Assembly (NCBI RefSeq): GCF_003171655.1
Contig: NZ_QFZL01000003.1
Location: 310,001 to 374,000 of the forward strand
Source: Stakelama portus
Lineage (GTDB): Bacteria; Pseudomonadota; Alphaproteobacteria; Sphingomonadales; Sphingomonadaceae
Direction of reading: 5' to 3'
DNA: 64,000 bases
In this document: piece after piece, positions 18,972-28,444 of the stretch
How positions within the stretch are numbered: position 1 is the stretch's first letter
How the letters are laid out: the number at the start of each line of letters is the position of its first letter
Position numbers and translations under genes: made by a program
The notes under the pieces: model-generated
The model's input: only the letters and a program-made list of their open reading frames with translations
What the model was told of the DNA's origin: nothing
Database searches by the model: none

Positions 18972-19955
18972 CTATCGCGCGACGGCGCCGGTACCCTCCG
19001 GCTGGCGCGGGCGCGTCCATAAATCGGCATCGCGCAGCTGCTGGCCATAGAGGCGCTGGCGCACGCCCGCTTCGCCGCCCGCGCGCAATATCCAACCGAT
19101 CTTCTCGATCATTCCGGTCCGGACGCGATGGTCCCAGGCATGGTCGCCCGCCGCCGCCACCTTGCGTCCGATCGCCCCGTAAATGCCCGCCGCCGCCAGC
19201 ACCGCCCATGCCGCGCGGAACGGCAATTTGGGGGTTCCGGCCCGTCCGCTCGCTTCATAGGCCTGGGCGCGTTCGGCCAGACGGCGAACCAGCACGGTCA
19301 GGCGGCTGCGAAACGGCGGCTTCATATGCTGGCCGGGCGGAATATCCATTTCGCAAAGCCATTCGAGCGGCAGATAGCATCGGCCGACGCGATCGTCCGC
19401 CTCGACATCGCGGGCGATGTTCGACAGTTGAAATCCGATGCCCAGATCGCATGCCCGGTCGAGCGTCGATTCATCCTGTGCATCGACGCCCATGATGACC
19501 GCCATCAGGCACCCGACCGCCCCCGCGACATGATAGCAATAGCGCAGCAGATCGGCCTCGCTGCGCGGCCGCCAGTCTTCGGCATCGAGCGCAAAGCCCG
19601 CGATGACATCGTCGATCAGGTGGCGCGGCAGCGGCAATTCGGTGTTGAGCACGCCCAGCGCGTCGAACCCCGGATCGCCGATGCGCTTGCCCGAAAGCAC
19701 GGCCTGGGTCCCCTCGCGGATCAGCGCCAGCCGCTCGGCGGCGTCGGTCTCCGATGTGGCGGCGTGCCCCAGATATTGCGCATCGGCCAGGTCGTCGCAG
19801 CGCCGGCACCAGGCATAGAGCAGCCATGCGCGCTCGCGCATCTGCGGCGCGAACAGGCGGCTTGCCGCAGCAAAGCTCAGCGATCCGCCCGCGATGCTCT
19901 CATGCGCGGTCGCGACGATCGCCGCGCGGCTGGGCAGCGCGCCATGGCCGCTCAC
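18972..19955 (-). CDS. crtB: Phytoene synthase (squalene/phytoene synthase family)
   Basis: Joins two geranylgeranyl diphosphates to give phytoene, the first committed carotenoid step. The 327 residues include both Asp-rich metal sites: WCRRCDDLAD near residue 50 and NIARDVEADDRVGRCYLP near 180. The start is GTG, overlapping the stop of the LOG gene by 4 bp (GTGA). It is the last gene of the crtY-crtI-LOG-crtB operon. No crtE (GGPP synthase) lies in the window, so the precursor enzyme is elsewhere. Confidence 0.96.
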   Translation of the reverse strand: MSGHGALPSRAAIVATAHESIAGGSLSFAAASRLFAPQMRERAWLLYAWCRRCDDLADAQYLGHAATSETDAAERLALIREGTQAVLSGKRIGDPGFDALGVLNTELPLPRHLIDDVIAGFALDAEDWRPRSEADLLRYCYHVAGAVGCLMAVIMGVDAQDESTLDRACDLGIGFQLSNIARDVEADDRVGRCYLPLEWLCEMDIPPGQHMKPPFRSRLTVLVRRLAERAQAYEASGRAGTPKLPFRAAWAVLAAAGIYGAIGRKVAAAGDHAWDHRVRTGMIEKIGWILRAGGEAGVRQRLYGQQLRDADLWTRPRQPEGTGAVAR

Positions 19956-20533
19956 AATTGCTCGCGAGTCATTTTGACGATCGGCACCGTCGGTTCGAAC
20001 TTCGCCATCTTGTCGAGCAACCCGTCCAGTTCGCTGTCGATCAGCAATATGCCCTGATGTTGCGGCCGCAGAAAGCCGACCTTGCCCATATGCCGGACGA
20101 ATTCGATCAGCCCGTCATAGAAACCGGCGGTGTTGAGCAGGCCGACCGGATCGGCGTGATAGCCCAGCTGTGCCCAGCTCATCGCTTCCCATAATTCGTC
20201 CATCGTGCCGGTGCCGCCGGGCAGGGTCAGGAACCCGTCGGCCAGCTCGGTGAAATGCGCCTTGCGTTCGTGCATCGTCTCGACGACGTGCAATTCGGTC
20301 AGCCCGCGATGCGCGACTTCGGCATTGACCAGCAATTGCGGGATTACGCCGATCACTTCGCCGCCTGCGTCGAGCGCGGCATCCGCCACTGCGCCCATCA
20401 GACCCAATTTGCCGCCGCCATACACGACGCCGATGCCGCGTTCGGCAAGCGTGCGGCCCACCATCCGGGCGGTTTCGATATAGACGGTATCGGCGGGGCT
20501 CGCCGATCCGCAATAGACTGCGATACGCTTCAT
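19952..20533 (-). CDS. LOG-family protein (TIGR00730, cytokinin riboside phosphoribohydrolase-like)
   Basis: A Rossmann-type protein of 193 residues, typical for the family. The LOG signature PGGTGTMDE lies near residue 108 with an upstream E-R-K-A-H-F element and Y-G-G-G-K-L-G-L-M-G near 40. LOG enzymes cleave nucleoside 5'-monophosphates to base and ribose phosphate. Its ATG overlaps the crtI stop and its stop overlaps the crtB start, each by 4 bp, so it is translated as part of the pigment operon. No direct link to carotenoid chemistry is known to me. Confidence 0.94.
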   Translation of the reverse strand: MKRIAVYCGSASPADTVYIETARMVGRTLAERGIGVVYGGGKLGLMGAVADAALDAGGEVIGVIPQLLVNAEVAHRGLTELHVVETMHERKAHFTELADGFLTLPGGTGTMDELWEAMSWAQLGYHADPVGLLNTAGFYDGLIEFVRHMGKVGFLRPQHQGILLIDSELDGLLDKMAKFEPTVPIVKMTREQL

Positions 20534-22020
20534 GTCAGATCTTCCAGCATCAGGCCTGCGGTCGCTTTCGCGCTGCCCACGACGCCGGGAATGCCCGCGC
20601 CGGGGTGCGTTCCGGCACCGGTGAAATAGAGGTTGGCGATGGTGTCGTCGCGATTGTGCACGCGGAACCAGGCGCTTTGCGTGAATAACGGTTCCAGCGA
20701 GAAGGCAGAGCCCTGAAAGGCCGCCAGGTCGCGCGAAAAATCGGGCGGGGCATAGCTGAATTTGGTGACGATCCGGTCGTCCAGATCGGGAATCAGCCGC
20801 TTTTTCACTTCGGCGAGCACCCGCGCCTCCAAAATCGGGGCAAGCGCTTCCCAATCCGCCGGGAACTTGCCCAGATGCGGCACCGGCATCAGCGCATAGA
20901 AAGTCGCATGCCCCTCCGGCGCCATATCCGGATCGCTCGCGCTGGGATGATGGAGATAGAGCGAGAAATCCTCGGACAGCACGCCATGATCGTAAATGTC
21001 GGCGAGCAACCCTTTATAGCGCGGCCCGAACAGGATCATGTGGTGCGGAATATCGGGAAAATTGCCGCGCAGCCCGAAATGGACAAGGAACAGCGAAGGC
21101 GAAAATCGCTTGCGCTCCAGCCGGTCCGCGCTGCGCTGTGCCGAGCGATTGTCGGGCATCAGATCGCGATAGCTGTGGACGATATCGGCGTTGCTCGCGA
21201 CGGCATCGACGTCCATCGAAAATCCCGATGCGGTGGCGATGCCGGTCACCCGGTCGCCCAGCGTTGCGATATGCGTCACCGGATCGCCCAGCCGCACGCT
21301 GCCGCCCAGCCGTTCGAACAGCGCGACCATGCCCGCCACCAGCCGGTTGGTCCCGCCCTTTGCCCACCAGACGCCGCCGTCGATCTCCAGCTTGTGGATC
21401 AGCGCATAGATGGCACTGGTCTTCATCGGATCGCCGCCGACCAGCAAGGTGTGGAACGACAGCGCCTCGCGCAGTTTCTCGTTCTTCACGAAGCTCGACA
21501 CCATCGAATAGACCGATCGCCATGCCTGATGCCGGGCCAGCGCGGGCGCGGCCTTCAGCATCGATCCGAAATCGAGGAACGGCACATGGCCCAGCTTCAC
21601 ATAGCCTTCCTGATACACGCCTTCGGAATAGGCGAGGAAGCGGCGATATCCGTCGACATCCTCCGGGCTCAGCTTGGCGATCTCGCCGCGCAGCCGGGTC
21701 TCGTCGTTCGAATAATCGAATTCGGTCCCGTCGGGCCAGTTCAGCCGGTAAAAGGGCATGACCGGCTGGAGCTTCACATCCTCGGAAATGTCGCGCCCCG
21801 ACAATTGCCACAATTCGGCGAGCGCGTCGGGCGCCGTGATGACCGTCGGCCCGGCATCAAAGGTAAAGGTGCCGCTTTCCGTCGGGCGCTCCCAGAAATA
21901 GGCGCGCCCGCCCGGCTTGTCGCGCGCTTCGATCAATGTCGTATCGATCCCTGCCGATTGCAGCCGGATCGCCAGCGCAAGGCCGCCGAACCCGGCGCCG
22001 ATCACGGCCACCTGCGTCAT
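20530..22020 (-). CDS. crtI: Phytoene desaturase
   Basis: FAD-dependent desaturase converting phytoene to lycopene at the membrane. The product has 496 residues, normal for CrtI. The N-terminal dinucleotide-binding motif is VIGAGFGGLALAIRLQSAG, followed by the GGRA-Y element. The C-terminal CrtI signature is present (FTGAGTHPGAGIPGVVGSAK, near residues 467-486). The start overlaps the crtY stop and the stop overlaps the LOG start, each by 4 bp. Confidence 0.97.
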   Translation of the reverse strand: MTQVAVIGAGFGGLALAIRLQSAGIDTTLIEARDKPGGRAYFWERPTESGTFTFDAGPTVITAPDALAELWQLSGRDISEDVKLQPVMPFYRLNWPDGTEFDYSNDETRLRGEIAKLSPEDVDGYRRFLAYSEGVYQEGYVKLGHVPFLDFGSMLKAAPALARHQAWRSVYSMVSSFVKNEKLREALSFHTLLVGGDPMKTSAIYALIHKLEIDGGVWWAKGGTNRLVAGMVALFERLGGSVRLGDPVTHIATLGDRVTGIATASGFSMDVDAVASNADIVHSYRDLMPDNRSAQRSADRLERKRFSPSLFLVHFGLRGNFPDIPHHMILFGPRYKGLLADIYDHGVLSEDFSLYLHHPSASDPDMAPEGHATFYALMPVPHLGKFPADWEALAPILEARVLAEVKKRLIPDLDDRIVTKFSYAPPDFSRDLAAFQGSAFSLEPLFTQSAWFRVHNRDDTIANLYFTGAGTHPGAGIPGVVGSAKATAGLMLEDLT

Positions 22021-23180
22021 CGCTGTCTTCCTCGCATTGCCCTGACTGCCCTGCCGATCGGAACCGGCGGTTTTCCGCTTAATACGCGCAACCGGTCGCC
22101 TGTTGTCGATTGCCCGGCATAGAAGCGCGCGATCAGCCCCGCGTCCAGCCGATAGAAGCGTTCGAGAATGCGCCAGCGTTCGGCCGGTTCCGCCGCGCGG
22201 AACAACATGGCGGCCAGCGCGCGATAGAAACCGCGCTTCTTCCACGTCTTGCGCGCAAATCCATGGAGCATGTCGTGCAGCGCCGTCCCGCTGTAATCGC
22301 CGGTATCGGCGACCATCGCTGCGGTCCGCACCGCGTCGGGCAGCGAATAGCCGGTCATCGGGTGGAACAGTCCGGCGCGCATCCCCGCCTTGGCGACGCG
22401 ATTGCCGCCCGCGCGCCAATATTCCTCGAAATTGCCGCCCATCGCGACGGGCAACACGCCGCCTTCCTCGCGCGCGACGCGCTCGACCGCCCATCCGGCT
22501 GTCGCGACATATTCGTCGATCCGCGCGCCCAGCGCCGCTGCATCGATATCGGGCGTGTCGCTGTAATAGGTATCTTCGACGAAGATCCGCGTCGCGGCGA
22601 AGGGCAGCGTATAGACGAAGCGATAGCCGTCGACTTGCTCCACCGTCGCGTCCATTACCATCGGGCGCGCTTCCTCATGGCCTTCCGACAGGCGGAACTC
22701 GCGGCCGAGAAATTTCTGCCAGCCGAGCTCCAGCGCGCCGAAATCCGCGGGGCCCCGGCAATCGATCACGCCCTTGGCTTCCACCCGGTCGCCATCGACC
22801 AGCACCACCGCCTTGCTGCTCGCGGCCAGCACCTTGCGCTTCAGCATCAATGCGTCCTGCGGCAGCGTGTCGCGCACCAGCTGGTCGAGCCGTTCGGACT
22901 CGATCGAATAATAGGGGTTTTTCAGCGTGCGCGCATGGCCGGGGAAGGCGACGTCATAGCCGGTCCAGCCATAGCTGATCAGCGGCGCGATCAGCCAGCG
23001 ATGCTCCGCCGCGACGTCGCTGGCAAAGAAGGACCAGATATGATTGCCACCGATCCGCCGCGATCCTTCGATCAGCCGGATGGTGCAATCGGGCTTCTTT
23101 CTGGCGAGCGCGAGCGCGATCAGCCCGCCCGCAAGTCCACCGCCTACGATCGCGACGTCGCATGTGTGGGTGGCTGGCAT
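22017..23180 (-). CDS. crtY: Lycopene beta-cyclase
   Basis: Flavoprotein that closes both ends of lycopene to give beta-carotene. The 387 residues begin with the nucleotide-binding motif VAIVGGGLAGGLIALALA. The CrtY-type sequence NHIWSFF follows near residue 46, and the later YRFVYTLPF and FHPMTGYSLPDAV segments are typical. ATG 23180 has GAAGG upstream. It is the first gene of the operon, so the promoter should lie in the 57 bp before it or the operon may be read through from the OPT gene upstream. Confidence 0.96.
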   Translation of the reverse strand: MPATHTCDVAIVGGGLAGGLIALALARKKPDCTIRLIEGSRRIGGNHIWSFFASDVAAEHRWLIAPLISYGWTGYDVAFPGHARTLKNPYYSIESERLDQLVRDTLPQDALMLKRKVLAASSKAVVLVDGDRVEAKGVIDCRGPADFGALELGWQKFLGREFRLSEGHEEARPMVMDATVEQVDGYRFVYTLPFAATRIFVEDTYYSDTPDIDAAALGARIDEYVATAGWAVERVAREEGGVLPVAMGGNFEEYWRAGGNRVAKAGMRAGLFHPMTGYSLPDAVRTAAMVADTGDYSGTALHDMLHGFARKTWKKRGFYRALAAMLFRAAEPAERWRILERFYRLDAGLIARFYAGQSTTGDRLRVLSGKPPVPIGRAVRAMRGRQR

Positions 23181-23216
23181 CGCCTTCGGTTAGCGAATCG
23201 GGGGTGTGGGGGGAAG

Positions 23217-23237
23217 CCCCGGCTGAATTCGCCGGGC
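23217..23237 (-). terminator. Hairpin after the OPT transporter gene
   Basis: CCCCGGC and GCCGGG form a stem around a TGAATTC loop, immediately after the OPT stop codon and before crtY on the same strand. There is no U-run, so it may be an attenuator or a REP-type hairpin rather than a true intrinsic terminator. Confidence 0.45.
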
Positions 23238-25190
23238 CTACCCCACCAGTTTCCGTGTCCGGCGATAGAGGAACATCGTCAGTGCCGCGAACAGCACCAC
23301 TCCGCCGATCAGCGCCGGGGTCGCGAAACCGTCGCCGACCAGCGCGAGCGGCGCATCGCTGCCGGTGCCATAGACGATCCCGGCAAATGCCACGCCCCAC
23401 AGGCTCTCTCCGACAATCAGCCCGGTCGCGGTCAGCACCCCCATCCTGCGCGCGAATTCGGGGTCGGTCCGCTTGTCCGCCCAGCGTTCGTAGAAGAAGC
23501 CGATGACTGCGCCGACCACGGTCGGCAGGATGACGCTCATCGGCAGATAGATGCCGATCCCCACCGCCAGCGGCGGCAACCGCAGCTTGCCCGTCACGCC
23601 CAGCAGCTCGTCGAGCACCACGAAACCGATGCCGGCCGCGGCGCCATAGCCGATCATCGCCCAGTTGAGGTCGCCGCCCAGCACGCCCTTTGCGAGTGCG
23701 GAAATCAGCGCCGCCTGCGGCGCGGGCAGCGCGTTGGGTCCGGCATTGGGCGCACCGGCAAAGCCCATCGCCTGATTGAGCACTTCGAGCACCGGCGGCA
23801 CGACGAGCGACCCGAAAACGACGCCGATCACCAGCGCCACCTGCTGCTTCCACGGCGTCGCGCCGACCAGCTGGCCGGTCTTGAGGTCCTGAAGATTGTC
23901 GTTCGAAATCGTCGCGACGCCGAACACGATGCCCGTGACGATCAGCGCATAGGCGACCAGCGCATCGGTCGTTTCGGGCGAATGATCGCGCCCGAACATC
24001 GCCACCAGCATCAGTGACGCGCCGACAATGGAGAGAATGCCGATGCCCGACACCGGCGAATTGGATGCCCCGATCAGCCCGGCCATATAACCGCACACCG
24101 CCGCGATCAGCAGGCCGATCACGATCACGAAGACCAGCGCCCCCGAAATCAGCACCATCGCCCATGCGTCGAGCGGCCCGCCTGCCAGCACGCTGTAGAG
24201 CAGCATGCCGATCGGGATCAGCATCGCCAGCGATCCGCCGAACACGATGGAAACCGGCAAGTCGCGCTCTTCGAGCACCAGATCCTGCCCGGCATGGCGT
24301 TTCGCGCTCGCCGCCATTGCCGACCGGATCCCGCCGATCACCGGTCCGGCGATCTTGAGCAGGGTCCACACCGCCGCAACGCCGATCACCCCCGCGCCGA
24401 AAAAGCGGATATCGTCGCGGAACACGCTTAGCGCCCAGGTTTCGACGCTTCCCGCAACCGGCGTGACGGCGGTCAGCATCGGCAGCAACAGCCACCATCC
24501 GACCACCAGCCCCAGCAGCATCGCCATGCCGACCGAAATGCCCACCAGATGCCCGACGCCCAGCAGCGCAAAGCTCAGCCCGCCCGAAATGCCGGTCGCG
24601 CCGGCGCCTGCGCGGAACCAGGTCGATGCTTCGGCCACCACCAGCTTCGTCTGGGTCAGGATCGCGAAACCCGCCGACGCGACTGCGTTCCAGACCAGCA
24701 CCTGCAGCCCCTTGGTGCTTTCCTCGGCGCCTTCGCGCGATTGCGATCCGACGCGCAGCACTTCGGCGGCGGCGGTGCCTTCGGGATAGGGGAGCGGCGT
24801 ATCGACCACCAGCGCGCGGCGCAGCGGGACGGAAAACAACACGCCCAATATGCCGCCCGTGCCGGTGATCAGCGCCGTCGTCCAATAGGGAAAGCCTTGC
24901 CACCAGCCGATCATCACCAGCCCTGGCAGCACGAAGATGATCGCGGCCAGCGTGCCCGCCGCCGACGCCACCGTCTGGACGATATTATTCTCGTATATCG
25001 TCGAATTGCTGAACCCGCGCAGCACCGCCATCGAAATGACCGCCGCCGGGATCGACGTGGCAAAGGTAAGGCCGACCTTTAGGCCCAGATAGACATTGGC
25101 TGCCGTGAACAGGAGCGTGATGATCCCGCCCAGCACGATCCCGCGCAGCGTAAGCTCCAGCGGACTTTCGTCACGTTTCGCGTCGGTCAC
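23238..25190 (-). CDS. OPT-family oligopeptide transporter
   Basis: An inner-membrane transporter of 650 residues, almost entirely hydrophobic with about 15-16 helices. The opening L-T-L-R-G-I-V-L-G and N-V-Y-L-G-L-K-V-G-L-T are typical of bacterial OPT/TIGR00733 proteins. The family imports small peptides or metal chelates; the substrate here is unknown. The start is GTG with AAGGGGG six bases upstream; the nearby ATG is out of frame. It stands upstream of the carotenoid operon on the same strand. Confidence 0.93.
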   Translation of the reverse strand: MTDAKRDESPLELTLRGIVLGGIITLLFTAANVYLGLKVGLTFATSIPAAVISMAVLRGFSNSTIYENNIVQTVASAAGTLAAIIFVLPGLVMIGWWQGFPYWTTALITGTGGILGVLFSVPLRRALVVDTPLPYPEGTAAAEVLRVGSQSREGAEESTKGLQVLVWNAVASAGFAILTQTKLVVAEASTWFRAGAGATGISGGLSFALLGVGHLVGISVGMAMLLGLVVGWWLLLPMLTAVTPVAGSVETWALSVFRDDIRFFGAGVIGVAAVWTLLKIAGPVIGGIRSAMAASAKRHAGQDLVLEERDLPVSIVFGGSLAMLIPIGMLLYSVLAGGPLDAWAMVLISGALVFVIVIGLLIAAVCGYMAGLIGASNSPVSGIGILSIVGASLMLVAMFGRDHSPETTDALVAYALIVTGIVFGVATISNDNLQDLKTGQLVGATPWKQQVALVIGVVFGSLVVPPVLEVLNQAMGFAGAPNAGPNALPAPQAALISALAKGVLGGDLNWAMIGYGAAAGIGFVVLDELLGVTGKLRLPPLAVGIGIYLPMSVILPTVVGAVIGFFYERWADKRTDPEFARRMGVLTATGLIVGESLWGVAFAGIVYGTGSDAPLALVGDGFATPALIGGVVLFAALTMFLYRRTRKLVG

Positions 25191-25244
25191 CCATGCCCCC
25201 TTGTTCTGCCGAAGAGCGACAAGAACGCCGCAATTGCCCGCGCG

Positions 25245-26675
25245 TCAATCCTGCGACGCAACATTCCCCCCGCGGCGCCCGCTATATCCCAGCGCCAGCC
25301 GGAACAGCGCCCAGGCAACGCCCGTCACTGCGCCCGCGATCAGCATCAGCGTCATGTCCGGCTGATAGCGATACAGGTTCGCAATCGGCGTGCCGAACAG
25401 ATGCGGGATCAGCATCACGAACACCCATGCCATCGCCAGCGTCGCCGCCAGCGGAAACCACAGGCTGAACCGTCCGAACGCGCCCGATTTGGCGCGCAGC
25501 GCGCCCCGGCGGAACCACGCCACCACCATGGCGATCAGGAACAGCGGCGCCGTGATCGCTATCGCCAGATACAGCGATTTCGGCCCCCAATTGCCGCCCG
25601 GCCCGTCATATTCCTCGCCCAGCGCCAGCGTCGCGATGCCGACGCGCAACGCCACCGTATCGCCAAACCCCATCCCGCCCGCGGCATTGACCAGCACCAC
25701 CGCGCCCTTCTGCGCATCGGGGATCATCGATACCAAAGTCTCCACGCCGGGACTGTTGCCGCTGTGATAAACGGCACCGCTGTCGGGATCGATGTTCCAG
25801 CCGAACCCATAATAAGGCGAAGCCTCGCTCGCCGGCTGCATCATCATCGCCTTGCTCTGCGCGCGGATCACATCGTCGCGACCGTTCATCATCACGCCCA
25901 GATAGCGTGCGACGTCCCGCGCGCTGGCAATCACGCCCCCGGCGGGTGCCATGATGCGGCCCGTCGGCGCGTCGGCCATCGCCCGCTTGCCGCCGAACCA
26001 GGGCATATGGCCGCGGGCCATCCCCGGATGATGCGCGCCATCGGAAACGAAGCTGTGCGTCATGCCCAAGGGCTTCAGGATGTGCGCGGTGATATAGGAG
26101 GCATAATCCTGCCCGCTGATCCGCTCGATCAGCGCGCCCAGGATCAGGTAATTGGCGTTGGAATATTCCCAATGCGTGCCCGGCGCGTGCGACGGCGTCC
26201 ATGTCGCGATCCGCGTCACTTGTCGGTCCAGCGCATCCGTGCTGCGGCTGTCATCAACATGGGCCGCATTGCCCTGCAGCGTCGAAAATCCGCTGGTGTG
26301 GCTCAGCAACTGGCGCAGCGTCACGTCGCGCGCCGGGGCGTCGGCGAATATGGGCAGGTATCGGCCGATGCCGGTATCCAGATCGACTTTCCCGGCCTCG
26401 ACCAGCTGCATCACTGCCATTGCCGTGAAACTCTTCGAAACCGAACCGAGCAGGAATGGCGTGTCAGGGGTGACGGCATCCCCGCTGCCCTTCAGCGTTT
26501 CGCCGCGCGCATCGGCGCGGATATCGCCTTTATCGACAATAGCATATGCCAGCCCCGGCGCCCCCGAAACGGGCATTTCGCGCGCGATGAACGCGTCGAT
26601 CGCGCGGTCGGGCGTGCTCGCATGCAGGATGCAGCTCATCCCCAACGCCGCCAGTATCGCTATCGCCCGCCGCAT
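25245..26675 (-). CDS. Class C beta-lactamase-like serine hydrolase with C-terminal membrane domain
   Basis: A 476-residue protein with a signal peptide, then a PBP4*/AmpC-fold hydrolase domain. Active-site motifs are S-V-S-K (in GSVSKSFTAMAVMQ, near residue 79), Y-S-N (WEYSNANYLILG, near 171) and H-S-G near 290. Residues from about 355 onward carry four hydrophobic helices, so the enzyme is anchored in the membrane with its catalytic domain in the periplasm. Such fusions usually act as D-amino-acid peptidases or esterases, not resistance enzymes. Confidence 0.9.
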   Translation of the reverse strand: MRRAIAILAALGMSCILHASTPDRAIDAFIAREMPVSGAPGLAYAIVDKGDIRADARGETLKGSGDAVTPDTPFLLGSVSKSFTAMAVMQLVEAGKVDLDTGIGRYLPIFADAPARDVTLRQLLSHTSGFSTLQGNAAHVDDSRSTDALDRQVTRIATWTPSHAPGTHWEYSNANYLILGALIERISGQDYASYITAHILKPLGMTHSFVSDGAHHPGMARGHMPWFGGKRAMADAPTGRIMAPAGGVIASARDVARYLGVMMNGRDDVIRAQSKAMMMQPASEASPYYGFGWNIDPDSGAVYHSGNSPGVETLVSMIPDAQKGAVVLVNAAGGMGFGDTVALRVGIATLALGEEYDGPGGNWGPKSLYLAIAITAPLFLIAMVVAWFRRGALRAKSGAFGRFSLWFPLAATLAMAWVFVMLIPHLFGTPIANLYRYQPDMTLMLIAGAVTGVAWALFRLALGYSGRRGGNVASQD

Positions 26676-26861
26676 GCCCGCTTCCCCTGAAACTTCTGCG
26701 TCAGCCTAGCATGGCAGCGACGTTCGACCCAATTCGTGTCGGAAACGCAACGGTCGTTCCGCGCCGTTACCGTTCCAGCGGCGAGCGGTTCAGCCATGGC
26801 AGGCCGATCAGATAGCCCATGCCGGATTCAAGCCCGATGGGGATGATCGGATGCAGTTGGA

Positions 26862-27497
26862 TCAGGTCAGGGCCTCTCGTACCGGGCCGGTCGCTTCGGG
26901 CGCCAGTTCGCGCCACAGCATCGCCTGCGCCTTGTGCGCGCGTGCAATCGACCGTTCGTCGTCGACCGGAAAGAGGCGCGCGTTGAGGCCGACTATGCCG
27001 ATCTGTTCGCGCACATGGAAATAGCGGGTTTCTCCGGAAAGCAGCTCGAATCCGAAGCAATGCGCTCCCCCGCCGCCACCGCTTATCCTTACCTGCCCTT
27101 CATAACGGCCGGGCGGAACCGTTACTGCTGTTCCCGACCATTGCGGCAGCGCCACTTCGCCGATGCCGCCCAGCTTTACGACTGCCGGCGAGCCTTGATG
27201 GACGCGGTGATCGGCATAGAATATCAGCTGCGCCGCTCCGGGTGGCGGCGGCGCGACAAGGTCGCCGACATATGTGTCGCGCAGCTTGAACACCCGCCGA
27301 CCGCCCACCAGCATCGGCATGAAGAACAGGAATGCGATTATTGCGAGCGCGCCGCCCATCACTGCGGCCATCACCGGCCAGTCGCCTGCTTCCGCTCTGC
27401 CAAGGTTTTGAAGAATGAAAAAGGCAGCGGCGCAGGCGAGGATGAACGCCAGCGACCGTGCATAGGACAGAATCAGCCGGATCAGTGCGACGAACAT
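26862..27497 (-). CDS. Membrane hypothetical protein with DUF2846-like domain
   Basis: A 211-residue protein with two N-terminal transmembrane helices (about 12-32 and 40-62) followed by a soluble beta-rich domain (about 85-185). That domain has the layout of DUF2846 proteins: a strand of the type L-I-F-Y-A-D, a G-x-I-G-E-V turn, V-P-P-G-R-Y and a G-E-T-R-Y-F strand. The identity is inferred from pattern only. The 186 bp between it and the serine hydrolase start contain no gene I can support. Confidence 0.75.
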   Translation of the reverse strand: MFVALIRLILSYARSLAFILACAAAFFILQNLGRAEAGDWPVMAAVMGGALAIIAFLFFMPMLVGGRRVFKLRDTYVGDLVAPPPPGAAQLIFYADHRVHQGSPAVVKLGGIGEVALPQWSGTAVTVPPGRYEGQVRISGGGGGAHCFGFELLSGETRYFHVREQIGIVGLNARLFPVDDERSIARAHKAQAMLWRELAPEATGPVREALT

Positions 27498-27614
27498 GGC
27501 GGCCCCCCTTGCCGATGATGGTCGATCATTTGTTTAGCGCGTCGGTTCGCGTCGTAAAGCGGATGGCGCCCTCGCCACTAGGACGCGCCGCCGTTTCACG
27601 ATATCGGTCGGTGC

Positions 27615-28382
27615 GTGGATATTGCCCTCGCCATTATTGCGTCCGCGCTTGCCATGACGCTGATCGTCGGGGTGCGCTATCTGCTGTCCAGCGGCGGCTT
27701 TGCGCTGGCGACGCGGCTGCGCCATCCCGGCCTGTATCGCGGGCTGGAGCCTCAGATGCGGCGAGAGATCTATTGGTCGCTCGCCAGCGCCGCGATTTAC
27801 GGCATCCCGGCGGGCGTGGTGGCATGGGGGTGGCGCGCCTATGGCTGGACGCGCATCTATGAAGACGTCCACGCCTTTCCGCTCTGGTATCTGCCGGTGT
27901 CGGTGCTGCTCTATCTGTTCGCGCACGACACATGGTTCTACTGGACACACCGGTGGATGCACCGTCCGCGCTGGTTCCGCATCGCCCATGCCGTCCATCA
28001 TGCCAGCCGCCCGCCCACCGCATGGGCGGCGATGGCGTTCCATCCGGTCGAGGCGATTACCGGCGCGGTGGTGATCCCGGCGCTGGTGTTCCTGATCCCG
28101 ATCCATGTCGCCGCGCTTGGCCTGGTATTGGCGATCATGACCGTGATGGGCGTGACCAACCATATGGGATGGGAGGTTTTTCCCCGTTTCCTGTGGCACG
28201 GGCCGATCGGCCGGTGGGTGATCACTGCCAGCCATCATCAGCGGCATCACGAACGCTATCGGTGCAATTACGGCCTGTATTTCCGCTTCTGGGACCGGCT
28301 CTGCGGCACCGATGCCGGGCTGGGCGGATTCGGCGGCGATGCTGCGCTGCAAAAATCGCGGCGTGCGCCGGAGCGAAAGTAG
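27615..28382 (+). CDS. Sterol desaturase / fatty acid hydroxylase family protein (candidate carotenoid hydroxylase)
   Basis: A membrane di-iron oxygenase of 255 residues. Three histidine boxes typical of the family are visible: H-D-T-W-F-Y-W-T-H-R (near residue 107), H-A-V-H-H (near 127), and S-H-H-Q-R-H-H (near 204), plus extra histidines at N-H-M-G-W. Substrates in the family include sterols, lipids and carotenoids. The carotenoid operon begins 4.4 kb away, so a CrtG-like 2-hydroxylase role is conceivable but unproven. The start is GTG at 27615 with only a weak ribosome-binding site; Met14 is a possible alternative. Confidence 0.88.
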   Translation: MDIALAIIASALAMTLIVGVRYLLSSGGFALATRLRHPGLYRGLEPQMRREIYWSLASAAIYGIPAGVVAWGWRAYGWTRIYEDVHAFPLWYLPVSVLLYLFAHDTWFYWTHRWMHRPRWFRIAHAVHHASRPPTAWAAMAFHPVEAITGAVVIPALVFLIPIHVAALGLVLAIMTVMGVTNHMGWEVFPRFLWHGPIGRWVITASHHQRHHERYRCNYGLYFRFWDRLCGTDAGLGGFGGDAALQKSRRAPERK

Positions 28383-28444
28383 AAGCGCATCGTTTCAGCT
28401 TCTATCGGGCACGTGTTCGCGTTCCCCTCCGGAGAATTTTGCTT

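Noticed and set aside
26767..27060. Minus-strand frame of 97 codons before the DUF2846-like gene end
   Set aside because: Most of it overlaps the 26862-27497 gene in another frame and no good start exists for the non-overlapping part. The 186-bp gap is left unassigned.
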